From Silene noctiflora (Eukaryota > Streptophyta > Magnoliopsida > Caryophyllales > Caryophyllaceae), in contig VHZZ01001051.1 in the NCBI GenBank assembly GCA_009801015.1, positions 61,623-90,632 of the forward strand: DNA of 29,010 nt, given 5' to 3'. Shown in pieces: positions 8,830 to 19,580 of this stretch; the first letter of the stretch is position 1; every line of letters begins with the position of its first letter. Below the pieces are notes generated by a model. The model worked only from the letters and a program-made list of their open reading frames with translations. It was not told the DNA's origin and did not search any database. The position numbers were made by a program, and so were the translations under genes.

Positions 8830-8856
8830 CCTCTTGGAGTGGGAAGCTCCAAGAGG
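8830..8856 (-). other. LTR hairpin, outer family version
   Basis: CCTCTTGGAG (8830-8839) and CTCCAAGAGG (8847-8856) form a perfect 10-bp stem around a 7-base loop. The copy in the other LTR (18632-18658) has one mismatch. Positional counterparts exist in two further LTR families with different stem sequences. Confidence 0.6.
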
Positions 8857-9643
8857 CGACCCAAGCATAAGACGTTCTCCCAACCGTCTTATGCCTCCTC
8901 AACAATAAGTATCACTACACAACTCCACCATCAATCTCCAACATGTATAATAAGCACAATGAAATGCAAGATACAAAAAGACATGGTAACTTATGACTCA
9001 ACATGGGGACGTACTCCCAAATATGCCACGAATATCAATTTCCTCAATTAATCTGACTCTTAAGGTCGACATTTTTCAACATCCTGTTAAAATGCACTTC
9101 CGATCATCACATGAGACTCACATAAATTCTCCAATATCATGATGAGTGCAATACTGCCTCTATCATGGAATTAAATGACAATATGTGCACAAACACACAT
9201 TTATATTATCAAAATCGAGTAGGATTAACCTAACTTTTAGCATACTCCAAAAGCAATCCAAGACAAGCAAGATTCTGTCTCATAAAATCGTCTCATTCTA
9301 CATAAACCATGTAATAACTATCACAATACATCCTATACTAGTATACAACACAAAACTCCCTTATTATTACCCATTAATTACCCATAATACTTATAATAAT
9401 TACTAATTAATCACCCACCTTACAAGCCCCAAAATTTACGGTTTTGATAAACGAAAGAGGAAAGGTAGATATCAACTTACAAGGTCAAAGGAAGAAGGAG
9501 CAATGGTAGAATCTTCTAATCCAAACTTAGCATCCAAAAGAAGGTGTTTATGAAGGTTTTAGAGAGAAGGGAGAGGATTTGGGGTTGAAGAGAGAGAAGG
9601 AGAAATGAATTAAGGTTAAGGGAAATGTAAGTCCCGTTATAAG

Positions 9644-9736
9644 TTATATCGCCATCAAAGAGAGAGAACTCGACCGATTGCCATCCACACGGTCGAGTAC
9701 GGCTCCACACGGCCGAGTGCGCCCCACACGAACTCG
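9644..9736 (-). promoter_or_regulatory. U3 motif array and TATA-like box, outer 3' LTR
   Basis: Degenerate copies of the 12-mer start at 9668, 9687, 9706 and 9725, a step of 19 bp each. On the minus strand they lie upstream of GATATAA (9644-9650), mirroring the array-TATA order of the Tekay LTR. Several copies begin ACACG, not ACTCG. Confidence 0.55.
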
Positions 9737-9911
9737 TACTTGGCCGTGTTCTACTTACTCAGTCCCATGAACTCACTACTAGGTCTCGTATAGATTACAC
9801 TTGGTCCAGCAAACAGCTATGCTTTACTCACGAGTGGTCTCCCGTCAAGGCTAAGGATCCTCTCACGCATCCCAATGTTCCTTAATCGGTATTCAAAATA
9901 TCCGGGTTACA

Positions 9912-9949
9912 ATCTTCCTCCCTTAAAATGAACTTTGTCCCCGAAGTTC
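9912..9949 (-). other. Polypurine tract and hairpin of the outer element
   Basis: On the minus strand a purine-rich tract (9912-9926) abuts the 3' LTR. GAACTTCGGGGACAAAGTTC lies just upstream (9930-9949). The inverted repeat matches that of the Tekay element except for one G to A change, which breaks one pair. Confidence 0.75.
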
Positions 9950-10471
9950 GCCTCGACTCTCTCCCAAATATGACCATTTCCTTACGTCTCACTATCGGCT
10001 CTAATTATTCGCTTCCAATAGTTCTTCATAAAGTTCCTCAATACTCTCATTATGTCTCAACATTCTTTCTACCAACCATACACACTCTCATAATCGCCAT
10101 ACTCTATCATGTTGCTTTCTTTCCTTAAATTCTCAATTATTACTTTTACTCCCCCTAAAAGGGAACTTCGAAAATACTCTCATAGGACTCATCGTCTAAT
10201 TCCACAAGTAACCATATTCCTGCTTTACCAACCGCTCCTTTACTATAAAAATTCATAGTCAAAGCTTGTATGGTCGTATTACCATCGATATAACTCTTAT
10301 TCTACGGTTTACGAAAAATCAAACTACGGGGACCACCAAGGTTTTAACGTTCCAACCTCATAACTCGTGTCATTGCTCTCGTACCTCATATGCGACTATA
10401 TATCTCTAGATATATATGTATACGGTATGGTACCACACTATTACACATATATATCACACTGGGTCTCATAC
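9950..10471 (-). other. Non-coding 3' part of the outer element interior
   Basis: No ORF of substance and no chromodomain or integrase remnant is visible. The sequence ends at the target duplication of the hAT element. Confidence 0.5.
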
Positions 10472-10479
10472 CATCAAAT

Positions 10480-11141
10480 TATTGCTGTTTACGGGTCCTC
10501 CCGCCCATTTGGCCCGTCCCGCCCGACCCGATTTTTTAGCGGGCTTGGACAAATATAGTTTACCCGAAAAATTAAGAGGGAGGGTCAAGCCTGGCCCGCC
10601 AAACTAATTGGGCGGGTATGGACAATAAGAAAAACCCATGGGTCGGCTCGTTAGACCCATTTAGAGTTTAAATCTTACACTTTTTACTCTTAAAAATGAC
10701 ATTTTTTAAAGAAATTTGTATCAATTTTATAGTGATGCGTAACACTAAAATAATAATATCTAAAACATAATACATAAATTATAAAGATAAAAATATAATA
10801 GAAATATTTATATTTTTAATTAACAAAATATTTAAATTAAGTAAAAGTTCATACAATATTAATGTAAATCATGACAATTGTAAGATAAATTATAATTAAT
10901 TATATTGATTATTATTCTTTAATTAATTTAAAATTGGTTTATTATATATTTGTAAATATTTTAATAAAAAAACGGAAGCATGCTAGCCCGCGAGCTACCC
11001 GGCCCGCAAGAAAAGGGCAGGTACGGACACAACATTAGGCCCGTTTAAGCGGGCAGACCTTACTTAACTTTGGTCCGTGGGTAAAATTATTTATTTTGGT
11101 CCGGCCCATGTCCGGCCCAAACCCGAAAATGATCACCTCTA
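10480..11141. mobile_element. Non-autonomous hAT-type DNA transposon
   Basis: The 662-bp element is flanked by a perfect 8-bp duplication, CATCAAAT (10472-10479 and 11142-11149), the length typical of hAT elements. The right end, read inward, is TAGAGGTGATC. The left end, TATTGCTGTTTACGGG, is a diverged partner. Both ends carry many GGCCCG/CGGGC words, while the middle (about 10660-10975) is very AT-rich and non-coding. GC-rich subterminal repeats are known in hAT elements as transposase-binding regions. No transposase frame is present. Confidence 0.8.
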
Positions 11142-11149
11142 CATCAAAT

Positions 11150-11695
11150 GCATGTTCATCAACAATTAAGATAACCCAACTCTATAAAACAATAAAGAAT
11201 GCAAACAATTACTCATTATATGAACGGATTATTCCAACAATTCTACTTCCGTATATACCATATCACGCATATACCGCGCCGAATCTACCACATGGTCACA
11301 CATGTTTTTTTAAACTTGTTTCATCCTACGTTGACACTCCCGTTTATTAGTATATTAGAACTTCTATCATGCATCCAACGTTACCATGTGACACTAGTAA
11401 TAAGACAAAACCTCGTGTATTATGGACATTGCAATCACTTTACTTTTACGAAAAAAAAATCATGATCATTAATCATGAATTATGTCATATTATCATGTCA
11501 TTTTGGTCATTAATTTACTCATTTCAAATTAACGGTTCAATTAATGTCACTTGAAATGGCGCAAAGTCACATATATGTGTTCAAACGTAAACAATTCATT
11601 ACTATATTATCCACATAGGTATCGCATGCTCTTACGACCCAAGTCGACTACTTTAGGTTACAAATTAGAACATAAAACAAGGCACAAAGCTAGCC
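11150..11695. other. Non-coding outer-element interior
   Basis: AT-rich sequence with no supported gene. Short open frames occur in several phases but show no recognisable protein. Confidence 0.4.
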
Positions 11696-11769
11696 ACTCA
11701 ATCGAGTTGAAGAGGTCACTCGGTCGAGTAAAGGGCACTCGATTGAGTGAAATGGCCACTCGGTCGTGT
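11696..11769 (-). promoter_or_regulatory. Four-copy ACTCG-NN-CGAGT block
   Basis: Copies start at 11696, 11718, 11737 and 11758 (steps of 22, 19 and 21 bp). This is a single block of four, like the leader blocks of the Tekay element. It lies in the outer element's interior, just past the end of the decayed ORF on the minus strand. Confidence 0.55.
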
Positions 11770-12058
11770 GCCACTGAGCATAATATTTTTGGTCCCAAAA
11801 TTTTGTTTTCAAGTCCATCTATTCTACAAACAAGGGCAACAAACTTCAATGGTGACTAATGCACCACCAACTAACTAATGCTCAAGCAATTCTTTGGCTT
11901 TATGGTCAAGGTTACATTACAAATTAAAACAAAATCCGAGTTACACCACCGACATAAGCTAAGGAAGAGAGTATCCGACTCACACAATGCTAAGTCTACC
12001 GTGTAGACTTCCTCTTCCCCCACATGCGCGACCAACGACTTAAATTCTCAACACTATT

Positions 12059-13670
12059 TTACTCTAGTGTCTCCATCGCGGCTTGCTCTTGGTCGTCCTC
12101 ACTCTCCTCTTCTTCCTCCTCTTCCTCTTCCTCTTCTTCCTCACTTCTAATGCCTCCACCATTTCCCTCATTGTATCCTTGTCCCATGTTCCCCATCGTC
12201 GCCCCGTAGGTGCCCGCTATACTTTCTTCCCATTGGAAGATGCTACCAAAGAAGCTCTCACTCAAGTAATTAGGTCCTGCCCAAGGACTTAGCAAATGTA
12301 CCTTTCCATGGGGGATCCTAGTACCCCAATCCTATGGGTCAACACCATATGCCTTGAAGACACCCGAATCATTTCCCATCCTGCTCCAATAACTAGGGTG
12401 GTGGAGTGGGTTCACTCCTTGGAGAATTTAAGCCTCGTGAGTACTCCTCATCACAAGGTTGGTGTTCATACGATGAATGAGTTCCGCCATGGCATAGTTA
12501 TGGTCATAGATGTGCGGGGGTTGGGTGTACTCATTTGTATGGGTTGAATGTGGTGTGGACCTAGGAAAATGAAGTGGTGAGTGAGATGGCGGGGAGTCGA
12601 GATATTTTTCGTCTTTTAAGTCACTAAGGGTGAAGGTGAACTCATGAGGATAGTGTAATATTTATCCGGAGGGAGGGGTGATCTCGCTTCAGGTAGGTGC
12701 GCGATCTCAGGCAATCTATCTCCCGCAGGAAGTCTTATGTACCACTCCCCATCTACCGTCCATGCATGTCCCCCACCCCTTACCTCCGCAAGCCAACCAA
12801 GTACCCTTTGCATAAAGGTTAGATCTAAGTACAGTACCTCGTTGGCCAACAATCTATCCACCTCCCCCGGTTCCTAGTCTAACAAACCCTTGGTTGGACG
12901 TGTTATAATGGCACCGCAATCTAGGGAACACTTGTCCGATATTGACATCCTCTCAAGGGCAAGACACACCATTGACACGTCATTAAATTAGAAGTGCTAC
13001 TCCCGGTAGGGGCTTAGGTAAGAACTTAAAAGTAAAACTTCCGTCGAGCTCCACTCTACTAACATCCCTTATCCCATAAAGAAGGTGGGTCAAGAGGCGC
13101 AAGAAGATCATCAACACCGGGTGTTCAACGTCATTTTCCTTCATATCGCTCACTAAGGTGTCGTCATTCCCCGTGTATAAGTCAAAGAATTTAGTGGCGT
13201 TCATGCCTTTTGCCACCCTGCCATGATCGAACTCGATCCTCTTGTCTATTCCTAAGCGAGTCAAAAACTCATCACTCGACAAATTAAAAGTGGTGTTCTT
13301 AAGTCTAAATCTCACCGAGTGGTCTCTCTCATTATAAAAAAAATAAAAAATAAAAAATAAAAAAAAAAAAAGAGCTCAATAACGCTACGATGAGGTTGCG
13401 GTAAGATATGTCCTCCAATTTATACAACCCCTCTATCCCAAGGATTTCAAAGATGCTACTTACCCCTTATTCCATCCCCAACTCCCTCAAGGAATCTTTC
13501 GACACACATCTAGTCGGGGCCAATACGCCTTTCGGCTAAAGCAATGAGGGTGTTCTTATGAGCCTCACTCTCAAATAAAATACCCGGAAATCCCAGGGCC
13601 TCAATGACGGGTGGGACTTCTGTTGCCTATCGGGATTGCCTTCTACGGTTGCTCTTTGTGTTCCTTGACA
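12059..13670 (-). pseudogene. Decayed ATHILA ORF-1-like/plant transposon protein frame
   Basis: A run of minus-strand pieces, in changing frames with several stops, reads as one old protein. It starts MSRNTKSNRRR (13670), continues with ALGFPGILFESEAHKNT, then FRLKNTTFNLSSDEFLTRLG with the region down to 12983. VLGWLAEVRGGGHAW lies at 12616-12861, and an acidic tail with 13 consecutive Glu ends at 12059. The central F-R-L...L-S-S-D-E-F...L-G-I pattern recalls the ATHILA ORF-1/putative plant transposon protein group (assignment from memory). The function of that group is not established. It lies in the sense direction of the outer element, in the downstream half of its interior. It could instead be part of a separate inserted element whose ends I could not find. 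Confidence 0.5.
13335..13372. repeat. A-rich low-complexity tract
   Basis: Runs of A broken by single T residues. The tract interrupts the decayed ORF just upstream of its FRLKNTTF segment and probably expanded by slippage. Confidence 0.8.
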
Positions 13671-14945
13671 TGCTACAAAACCGATTCACACACAAGATTC
13701 CGACTGGACAAGATAAGAATTAAGACAACTTTGAAACAAAACGGAAATTTCCCCATATTTATAATTCACCAACAATAATTTGAAAAGAAATTTTAACATA
13801 ACTTTCCTTGGATTTTACTTAAATCCAAAAGTTTATTTAACTAAAACACCCATTTTCTGACAAAAAATTAAGTTTTTGGTGAAAATAAAACAACACTTCG
13901 AATTAAATTCTTAGATATTATCAAACCTTTTAACGCAATTAACTCAAAGACGAAGTATGAAAATTGAGATTCTTGGTAGACATAGCATATATTTCGAAAC
14001 GTTTGATGATTTTAAGACACAACTTCCGACTAAAGACGAAAATCTTTCCAACTTATTATAACAAAATGCATGTTCAACTAAGGCTTGATGTATTAAGAGA
14101 CATTTCAAGTCGAAATTAAGTATGAAAACCGAACTCCGGGTAAGCATACTACCCACTTTCGAAAACATGGAGAAAATTTCGGTATACACTTTTGATTTTA
14201 AGACCATACATGACGTTATTAACTTAACTTGAAGTTTTATGAAGTAATTAAACCATGTTTTAACTGCAAAACCCAAATATGTTCATGTACACTACATATT
14301 TCGGAAATTTGGGCATTAGTTTGGGACGAAATTTCCGTTTTAGGACAACACATAGCATTACTAACAAAGGTGGTAGCCTTATAAGACAATTAAACCAAGT
14401 TTTACACATGAAAAATCAAAATTTGGGCATGAGCACCTTAAAATTCGAAAATTTAAGACGAAATTTTAAGACAAATTTTTCCACATATAAGGTAAGATCT
14501 AGCATTAACAACAAGGGTTAAGCCCTTGTTGTTCAATTAAACATCATACCACACACATAAATCAAACATTTGCCTCAAGAACCATAATTTTTGACACAAA
14601 CTAATTTAAGTGAAATTTCAACATATAACTCCATATTTTACAATAACAATGGTGTAGGAAGTTAATTACTAGTATGAATTAAGCAAAAATATGTAAACAA
14701 TTGACAAATATTGAAGAAAATAGAGTAGATCTAAACAAAATTAAATTGGGGAAAAATAAGAGAAAAGAGAAATTCACTTACTTTTCTTAATTAAAAAAGA
14801 ATTAGGGAAGATTAATGAAGTGGAAAACTTGAATGAATTCAAGAGAGAGCAACAATGGTGTTTTTGAATGATTTTTAGGGAAGTATTCGTGTTTGTGTAA
14901 ATGAAGGAAGATCAAGAATGAAGAAGGTAAGAATAGAGAAAAGAG
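13671..14945. other. Non-coding AT-rich stretch
   Basis: No supported gene. A strong inverted repeat lies at 14507-14533. Parts at 14600-14940 resemble the AT-rich, A/G-rich U3-R texture of the LTRs in this window, but I could not define LTR ends. Confidence 0.4.
14507..14533. other. Perfect 11-bp inverted repeat
   Basis: AACAACAAGGG (14507-14517) and CCCTTGTTGTT (14523-14533) pair perfectly around a 5-base loop. No family assignment is possible. It might be the counterpart of the LTR hairpins, but the flanks do not match. Confidence 0.6.
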
Positions 14946-15147
14946 GGATTTTACACGACTTACCCAGCCCGTGTAAGGCACTCAGTCGAGTGCCGAGTCC
15001 ACTCGGTCGAGTGTCCATTTTCACTTGGTCGAACTCGTTTCAGGGATTTTTCAGGTTCCTGGAAAATGAGTCAACTCGGTCGAGTGGCTGGACCACTCGG
15101 TCGAGTGTAGAGTACTCGGTCTAGTGCTCACTCGCACTCGGTTGGGT
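14946..15147 (-). promoter_or_regulatory. Further ACTCG-NN-CGAGT array with a TATA-like box
   Basis: Copies start at 14980, 15001, 15023 (weak), 15074, 15095, 15114 and 15136 (weak). Steps are 19-22 bp, with a 51-bp gap between groups. On the minus strand GTGTAAAAT (14949-14957) follows the array, as TATA does in the defined LTRs. This suggests a fourth, diverged LTR of the same kind in minus orientation, but I could not find its TG/CA ends. Confidence 0.45.
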
Positions 15148-15343
15148 AATTCTTTAGGGCTTACGATTTTTTACAAGGATTAAAACAGTATCGTTCCTGC
15201 AACAGAGAGAAGGTTCGGGAGTCAATCGGCTATCGGCGTTCATCCCGATGATCACACGTCACTATACTTACCGTCTACGAAACTTTACTCCTATACTCGT
15301 AACTATCACACTAGTACCCGTTACCAGTCACGCTTTAACGATA
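15148..15343. other. Unassigned spacer
   Basis: No ORF or repeat recognised. It ends where a Tat/Ogre-like LTR begins. Confidence 0.3.
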
Positions 15344-15730
15344 TGTAGATACCTCATTTCTGCATTCCCACCAAACACTCAGTGATGATTGGACCACATG
15401 TTTAATGTGCGGAGCGATTTCATAACATTTCGTAAATTCGTCGACAAGGGGTAGCTCAAATAGTTGTAGCAACCCCTTGGTCGTCATCTACATGCCTATA
15501 GGGTCGTGTTGGCAGTAATTAGATTACATTTGGAGTCTAGATCAAAAACTGTCTTAAAACTGAGTCGGAATATTCTGGAGTTTTTCTAAATATTATTTTA
15601 TTATTTTAAAATATCGAAAATATCTCGCCTTGCGGAATAAGGAAGCCCACATCTCCCCTAATTCCTAATTTAAACAGCGGAAATCTTTCTTACTGAGGAC
15701 GAAAAGCCTAAGGAGAGGACGCAGAGGATA

Positions 15731-16790
15731 CTGCACCTCTTGGAAAGGTCGCAATCCCTGTTGTGCCTCTTCCTGGGCTGGTTTTAGTCAGTTTCCAGAA
15801 TATTTCCGGATTCTTTCCAAATCTTATCTTTTCCTAATCTTATACCTCGTGATTAGTATAAATAAAGGTCTCCGCCTCACATATTATTCACGCGAGTGTC
15901 CGCCCCTTCTCTTCTCTCTTTGCATTCTAAGACCGTGCTATTGCTTTTGACGCCTATGTTCTTGATCTACTCGACCATGTAAGCTTAGATCATTCTAGGT
16001 ACCAGTCTCGTTGCATAAGACCGACCAATTTGACCAACTATACTCAATTTAATTAATCAATTTCGTTTTCTAAATCCTTTTTCAAGGGCATCTTTCGAAT
16101 CTACATCGAGTCGAGCAACCACTAAATGATAGTTTAGTTAATCTCGCTTTGTAAACATGTAAGTTTGAGAGTGTAAATACCGATTTGTATTTTATTTTTT
16201 GTTTTCACAATTTATGTAAGAATTTATGTCATGAATATGCTCAAAACCGTTTCCAAAATCGTAGTTTTAAACCGGTTTTAACGAAACAGCAAAGAAAGAC
16301 TGTCGAGAAGAATCGCATCAGCAGATGCGCCTTCTGGAATAGTCGCAGCATCTAATACGCCTCTTCCAGAGGTGCCTAGTCTGCTGCTGTTCTTCTTCTT
16401 CTTCCTCGAGTACTAGCCGTTTCATTCTTCTTTCTTTCTTCAAAATTTAAGCTTTCAATTTATTTTCATAAAATATTTTTCGATTTAAATCCCTTATAAT
16501 TCGACATTTTTGGGTTTTCGTCATTTACTCAAACCCGGATTTCAATGATTCGATATTTTGTACATGTTTTAATTTAGCTTTATGACGCTTTTATGTACAT
16601 AATCTAATTAAACCACTTCAAATTCGAGTTGCATACCAATAATCCGTCTTAAATCACCTAACGAATATTAACTAACCACGGGTCTAACTTTCACAGTCAG
16701 AACCCAGCTCAAGAAAAGCCGCATAAACTGATGCGCCTCTTCCAGGGGACGCACCAGATGTTGCGCCTGTTCTGGGTTGGCTTCTGCCTA
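15731..16790 (+). repeat. Three dispersed GC-rich sub-repeats in the Tat-like LTR
   Basis: Related segments lie at about 15731-15786, 16321-16385 and 16729-16790. Each combines GCGCCTCTTCCAG-like and GCGCCTGTTCTGGG-like halves around a GTCGCA/ACGCAC centre. They stand out from AT-rich surroundings. The halves are similar to each other, so the unit may itself be a duplication. Confidence 0.55.
15857..15864 (+). promoter_or_regulatory. TATA box of the Tat-like LTR
   Basis: TATAAATA followed by AAGG, about 514 bases into the LTR, with a pyrimidine-rich stretch (CTTCTCTTCTCTC) beginning about 40 bases downstream. Good match to a plant promoter core. Confidence 0.5.
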
Positions 16791-17405
16791 TGAACTCGTC
16801 TTGTTTTGACGTAGGCTTTATAATTGGGTTTCTAATCGACTATTATCCGTATTATCACTACGAATTCAGATATTTAATTTCTTTTCCTTTTATTTTCTTT
16901 TCTTCACATTCGTGAGGGTATTTATGACGTAAATTCATGAAATTCCTTTTGTAATTTTATATCTTTTTAATTTATATTTCATATATTTTGTAATATTTAA
17001 TTACATGTCATTTCACATGTAATGAATGTAAATCTCTACTTCGACCCAATTGGATGCTAACCTGTATGTCAACCGACTTAGTCTAATATTCACATGCTAG
17101 GATTAAAATGTGGATGTTGCATTGCATTCATATAATCAATAACATATCGAGTATAGATGATTTCCCTGATCATTAATAGAGGCCGCTATCGAGGCGGGCG
17201 GGATTACGTGTTCAAATAAAGAACTTCCTGATACGTACCCTCACCCCCTATTCAGATATCTATGAACATCCTTGTTCATTGGCATCACCGAGAGTAATTC
17301 TAGACATATAATGCTAAGGGGGACGAATTTAATAGTAATCATGTCACTACTTTGTGTCTTGACATGGGATAAGGTATTCGAACGGTTCCAATTTACCACA
17401 AAAAT

Positions 17406-17420
17406 TGGTGGCGACTCCAC
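17406..17420 (+). other. Candidate tRNA-Arg-type primer site
   Basis: TGGTGGCGACTCCAC contains TGGCGACTCCAC, the word that starts the primer site of Ogre/Tat elements (recalled). Downstream sequence does not continue with the usual GGGGA, so the interior may be rearranged. Confidence 0.45.
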
Positions 17421-17957
17421 AAATGCATGCTTGTTCAAACCATTCACCGGTTTCAATGCCTTTCAAATCGTTAACGGCCCATGACGTGCTTTGGTCCACC
17501 AAAGTTCCGTGGGAGAAGTGTCGTCGCCTGAAAATCACAACGCGCGGGTGGCCTTGTCCACACGGTAACATTAGCAAGTTCAAGCACATGCACTATACTA
17601 TGATGCCAAGTAACGGAACTAATGTCCCTTACACAATAACATGAAATAGCCACTCCCAAACACATTACACACATCAATCTTTTCATCCAATTCTCACATA
17701 TTGTCATACACAAAAGACCACACAATGCAAGGAACTTATCATCCTATTATAACACACATGTAATCTCGTAACATTCCCCATAGAGTTCACCCATATGTAT
17801 GACAACCCACGTAGTGACTGACCAAGACAATATGAAATATTTTTGATATGAGGCACCTACTCATCCAAAACCGACCTCCTATTATACTCATGTCGAGTTC
17901 ATTTTATTAGACACACCTAGGTTTATTTTCATTCTTGGCTTAGGTTCCAAAATTGTC
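17421..17957. other. Leader of the outer element and remnant of the Tat-like element
   Basis: From 17421 to about 17575 the sequence has the CACGACGTGC/CGCGCGGGTGGCC texture of Tat leaders. From about 17600 to 17957 it is the AT-rich untranslated leader of the minus-strand outer element. No gag start is visible. Confidence 0.4.
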
Positions 17958-17969
17958 GCTTTGATACCA
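17958..17969 (-). other. Primer-binding site of the outer element
   Basis: The minus strand reads TGGTATCAAAGC three bases after the 5' LTR. This is an initiator tRNA-Met-type site with one difference from TGGTATCAGAGC. Confidence 0.85.
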
Positions 17970-18631
17970 CTATGTAACACCGCCTTCTTACCTGGCCAAG
18001 GTAATCGGGAGATGTCACCATTTCGGTTTCCCGAGGCAGTGAAAGCGTAACTACAGATAAGAAACAATTTATATAAATGTCATGTTTAATGAATTTTAAC
18101 ATGATTAATAAATGAATAAATAATACAAGTCGTGGCTACTACAACCTTTCTAAAAAACTACACTGACTCGGTGATCAACGAATCTCGGGGTTCGTCCCAT
18201 CTTCCTCTAGATACCAAATGCAACCCTGAACTCAAAAACTCCAATCTGATAGGAAATATCATATGGATCGACACAAGCCACCCCGGAAATAAGTGACAAT
18301 TTACACATAGCCACACACAGTCAGTTTCAATAATACAATTTATTACGATAGAACATGGGCATGAATATGAAATGCAAATATGAATGCACAATCACAAGTC
18401 TCCAGTCACCACCACTCTGTAACCAACACATCGGTATCAAGGACACACCCACTGTACCCACAACCCGATGACAGTATCGCAGTACCGCCCAACAACATAG
18501 CCGGACCGCAGTCCGTAAAACAGGTACTCGGGACACACATGTGGTGCCGAGTCCTGGAGCTAAATGAACCCCTACTAGGAGACGTGACTCCACACCAGAC
18601 ACTCCATACTCAATTCATTAACGTGCACGAC

Positions 18632-18658
18632 CCTCTTGGAGTGGGAAGCTCCAAAAGG
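18632..18658 (-). other. LTR hairpin, outer 5' LTR copy
   Basis: CCTCTTGGAG and CTCCAAAAGG around TGGGAAG. It is the same hairpin as 8830-8856, with one pair changed from A-T type to a G-U-compatible mismatch depending on the strand read. Confidence 0.55.
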
Positions 18659-19445
18659 TGACCCAAGCTTAAGACGGTCTCTCAATCGTCTTACGTCTCC
18701 TCAACAACAAGTATCACCACACAACTCCACCATCAACCTCCAACATGTATAATAAGAACAATGAAATGCAAGATATAAAACGACATGGTGATTTACGACT
18801 CAACATGGGTATGTACTCCCAAATATTCCATGAATATCAATTTCCTCAATTAATACGACTCTTAAGGTCGACATTTCTCAACGCCATACTAAAATGCACT
18901 TCCGACCATCACAAGAAACTCACATCATTTCCCAAATATCATGATTAGTGCAATATTACATCTATTATGGAATTAAATGACAATATGCACACAAACACGC
19001 ATTTATATTATCAAAACCGAGTAGGATTAACCTACCTTTTAGCATACTCCATAAGCAATCCAATAAAAACAAGATTCTGTCTCATAAAACCGTCGCATCC
19101 TACATAAACCATGTAATAACTATCACAATACATCTTATACTATTATACAACACAAAATCCCTTTTTTTCGACCCATTAATTACCCATAATACTCATAATA
19201 ATTACTAATTAATCGTCCACTTTAAAACCCCCAAAAGTTAGGGTTTTAATCAACGAAAGAGGAAACGTAGATCTCAACTTACAAGCTGAAAGGAAGAAGG
19301 AGCAAGGGTAGAATCTTCTAATCCAAGCTTAGCATCCATAAGAAGGTGTTTATGAGGGTTTTAGAGAGAAGGGAGAGGATTTAGGGTTGAAGAGAGAGAA
19401 GGGAAAATGAATTAGGATTAGGGGAAATGTAAGTCCTGTCATAGG

Positions 19446-19580
19446 TTATATCGCCATCTGAGAGATAGCACTCGACTGAATGCTTGGTCCACTCGACTGA
19501 GTGTCATCCACACGGTCGAGTACGGCTCCACACGGCGAGTGTGGCCCACACGGTCGAGTAGTACTTGTACTCGGCCGTAT
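19446..19580 (-). promoter_or_regulatory. U3 motif array and TATA-like box, outer 5' LTR
   Basis: Degenerate 12-mers start at 19470, 19491, 19510, about 19530 (one base missing), 19548 and 19569. Steps are 18-21 bp. On the minus strand they precede GATATAA (19446-19452). Confidence 0.55.

Larger units (their letters stand above)
8614..9911 (-). repeat. Main piece of the outer element's 3' LTR
   Basis: This continues the LTR interrupted at 410 and aligns with about 18421-19748. On the minus strand the LTR starts TGTAACCCGG at 9911. The first five bases, TCCGC, are the right half of the inserted element's target duplication. U3 with its motif array and TATA-like box lies at the right end. Confidence 0.85.
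15344..17400 (+). repeat. Tat/Ogre-like LTR
   Basis: The start TGTAGATACCTCATTTCTGC is of a type I associate with Tat/Ogre LTRs in plants. A candidate end is TTTACCACA at 17400, followed six bases later by TGGTGGCGACTCCAC, a tRNA-Arg-type primer site. Length would be about 2.06 kb. It has a TATA box (15857-15864) and three diverged internal copies of a GC-rich unit. No 5-bp target duplication was found around 15344 or 17400, so the 3' boundary is uncertain and may lie nearer 17575. No associated coding region remains. Confidence 0.6.

Noticed and set aside
12024..12209. Plus-strand Ser-rich open frame
   Set aside because: It is the antisense reading of the poly-Glu tail of the decayed minus-strand frame.
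13944..14276. Minus-strand open frame of 110 codons
   Set aside because: AT-rich composition and no motif; length is compatible with chance in such sequence.
17241..17725. Overlapping open frames on both strands at the end of the Tat-like LTR
   Set aside because: They overlap in several phases with no family features, and the region is LTR and leader sequence.
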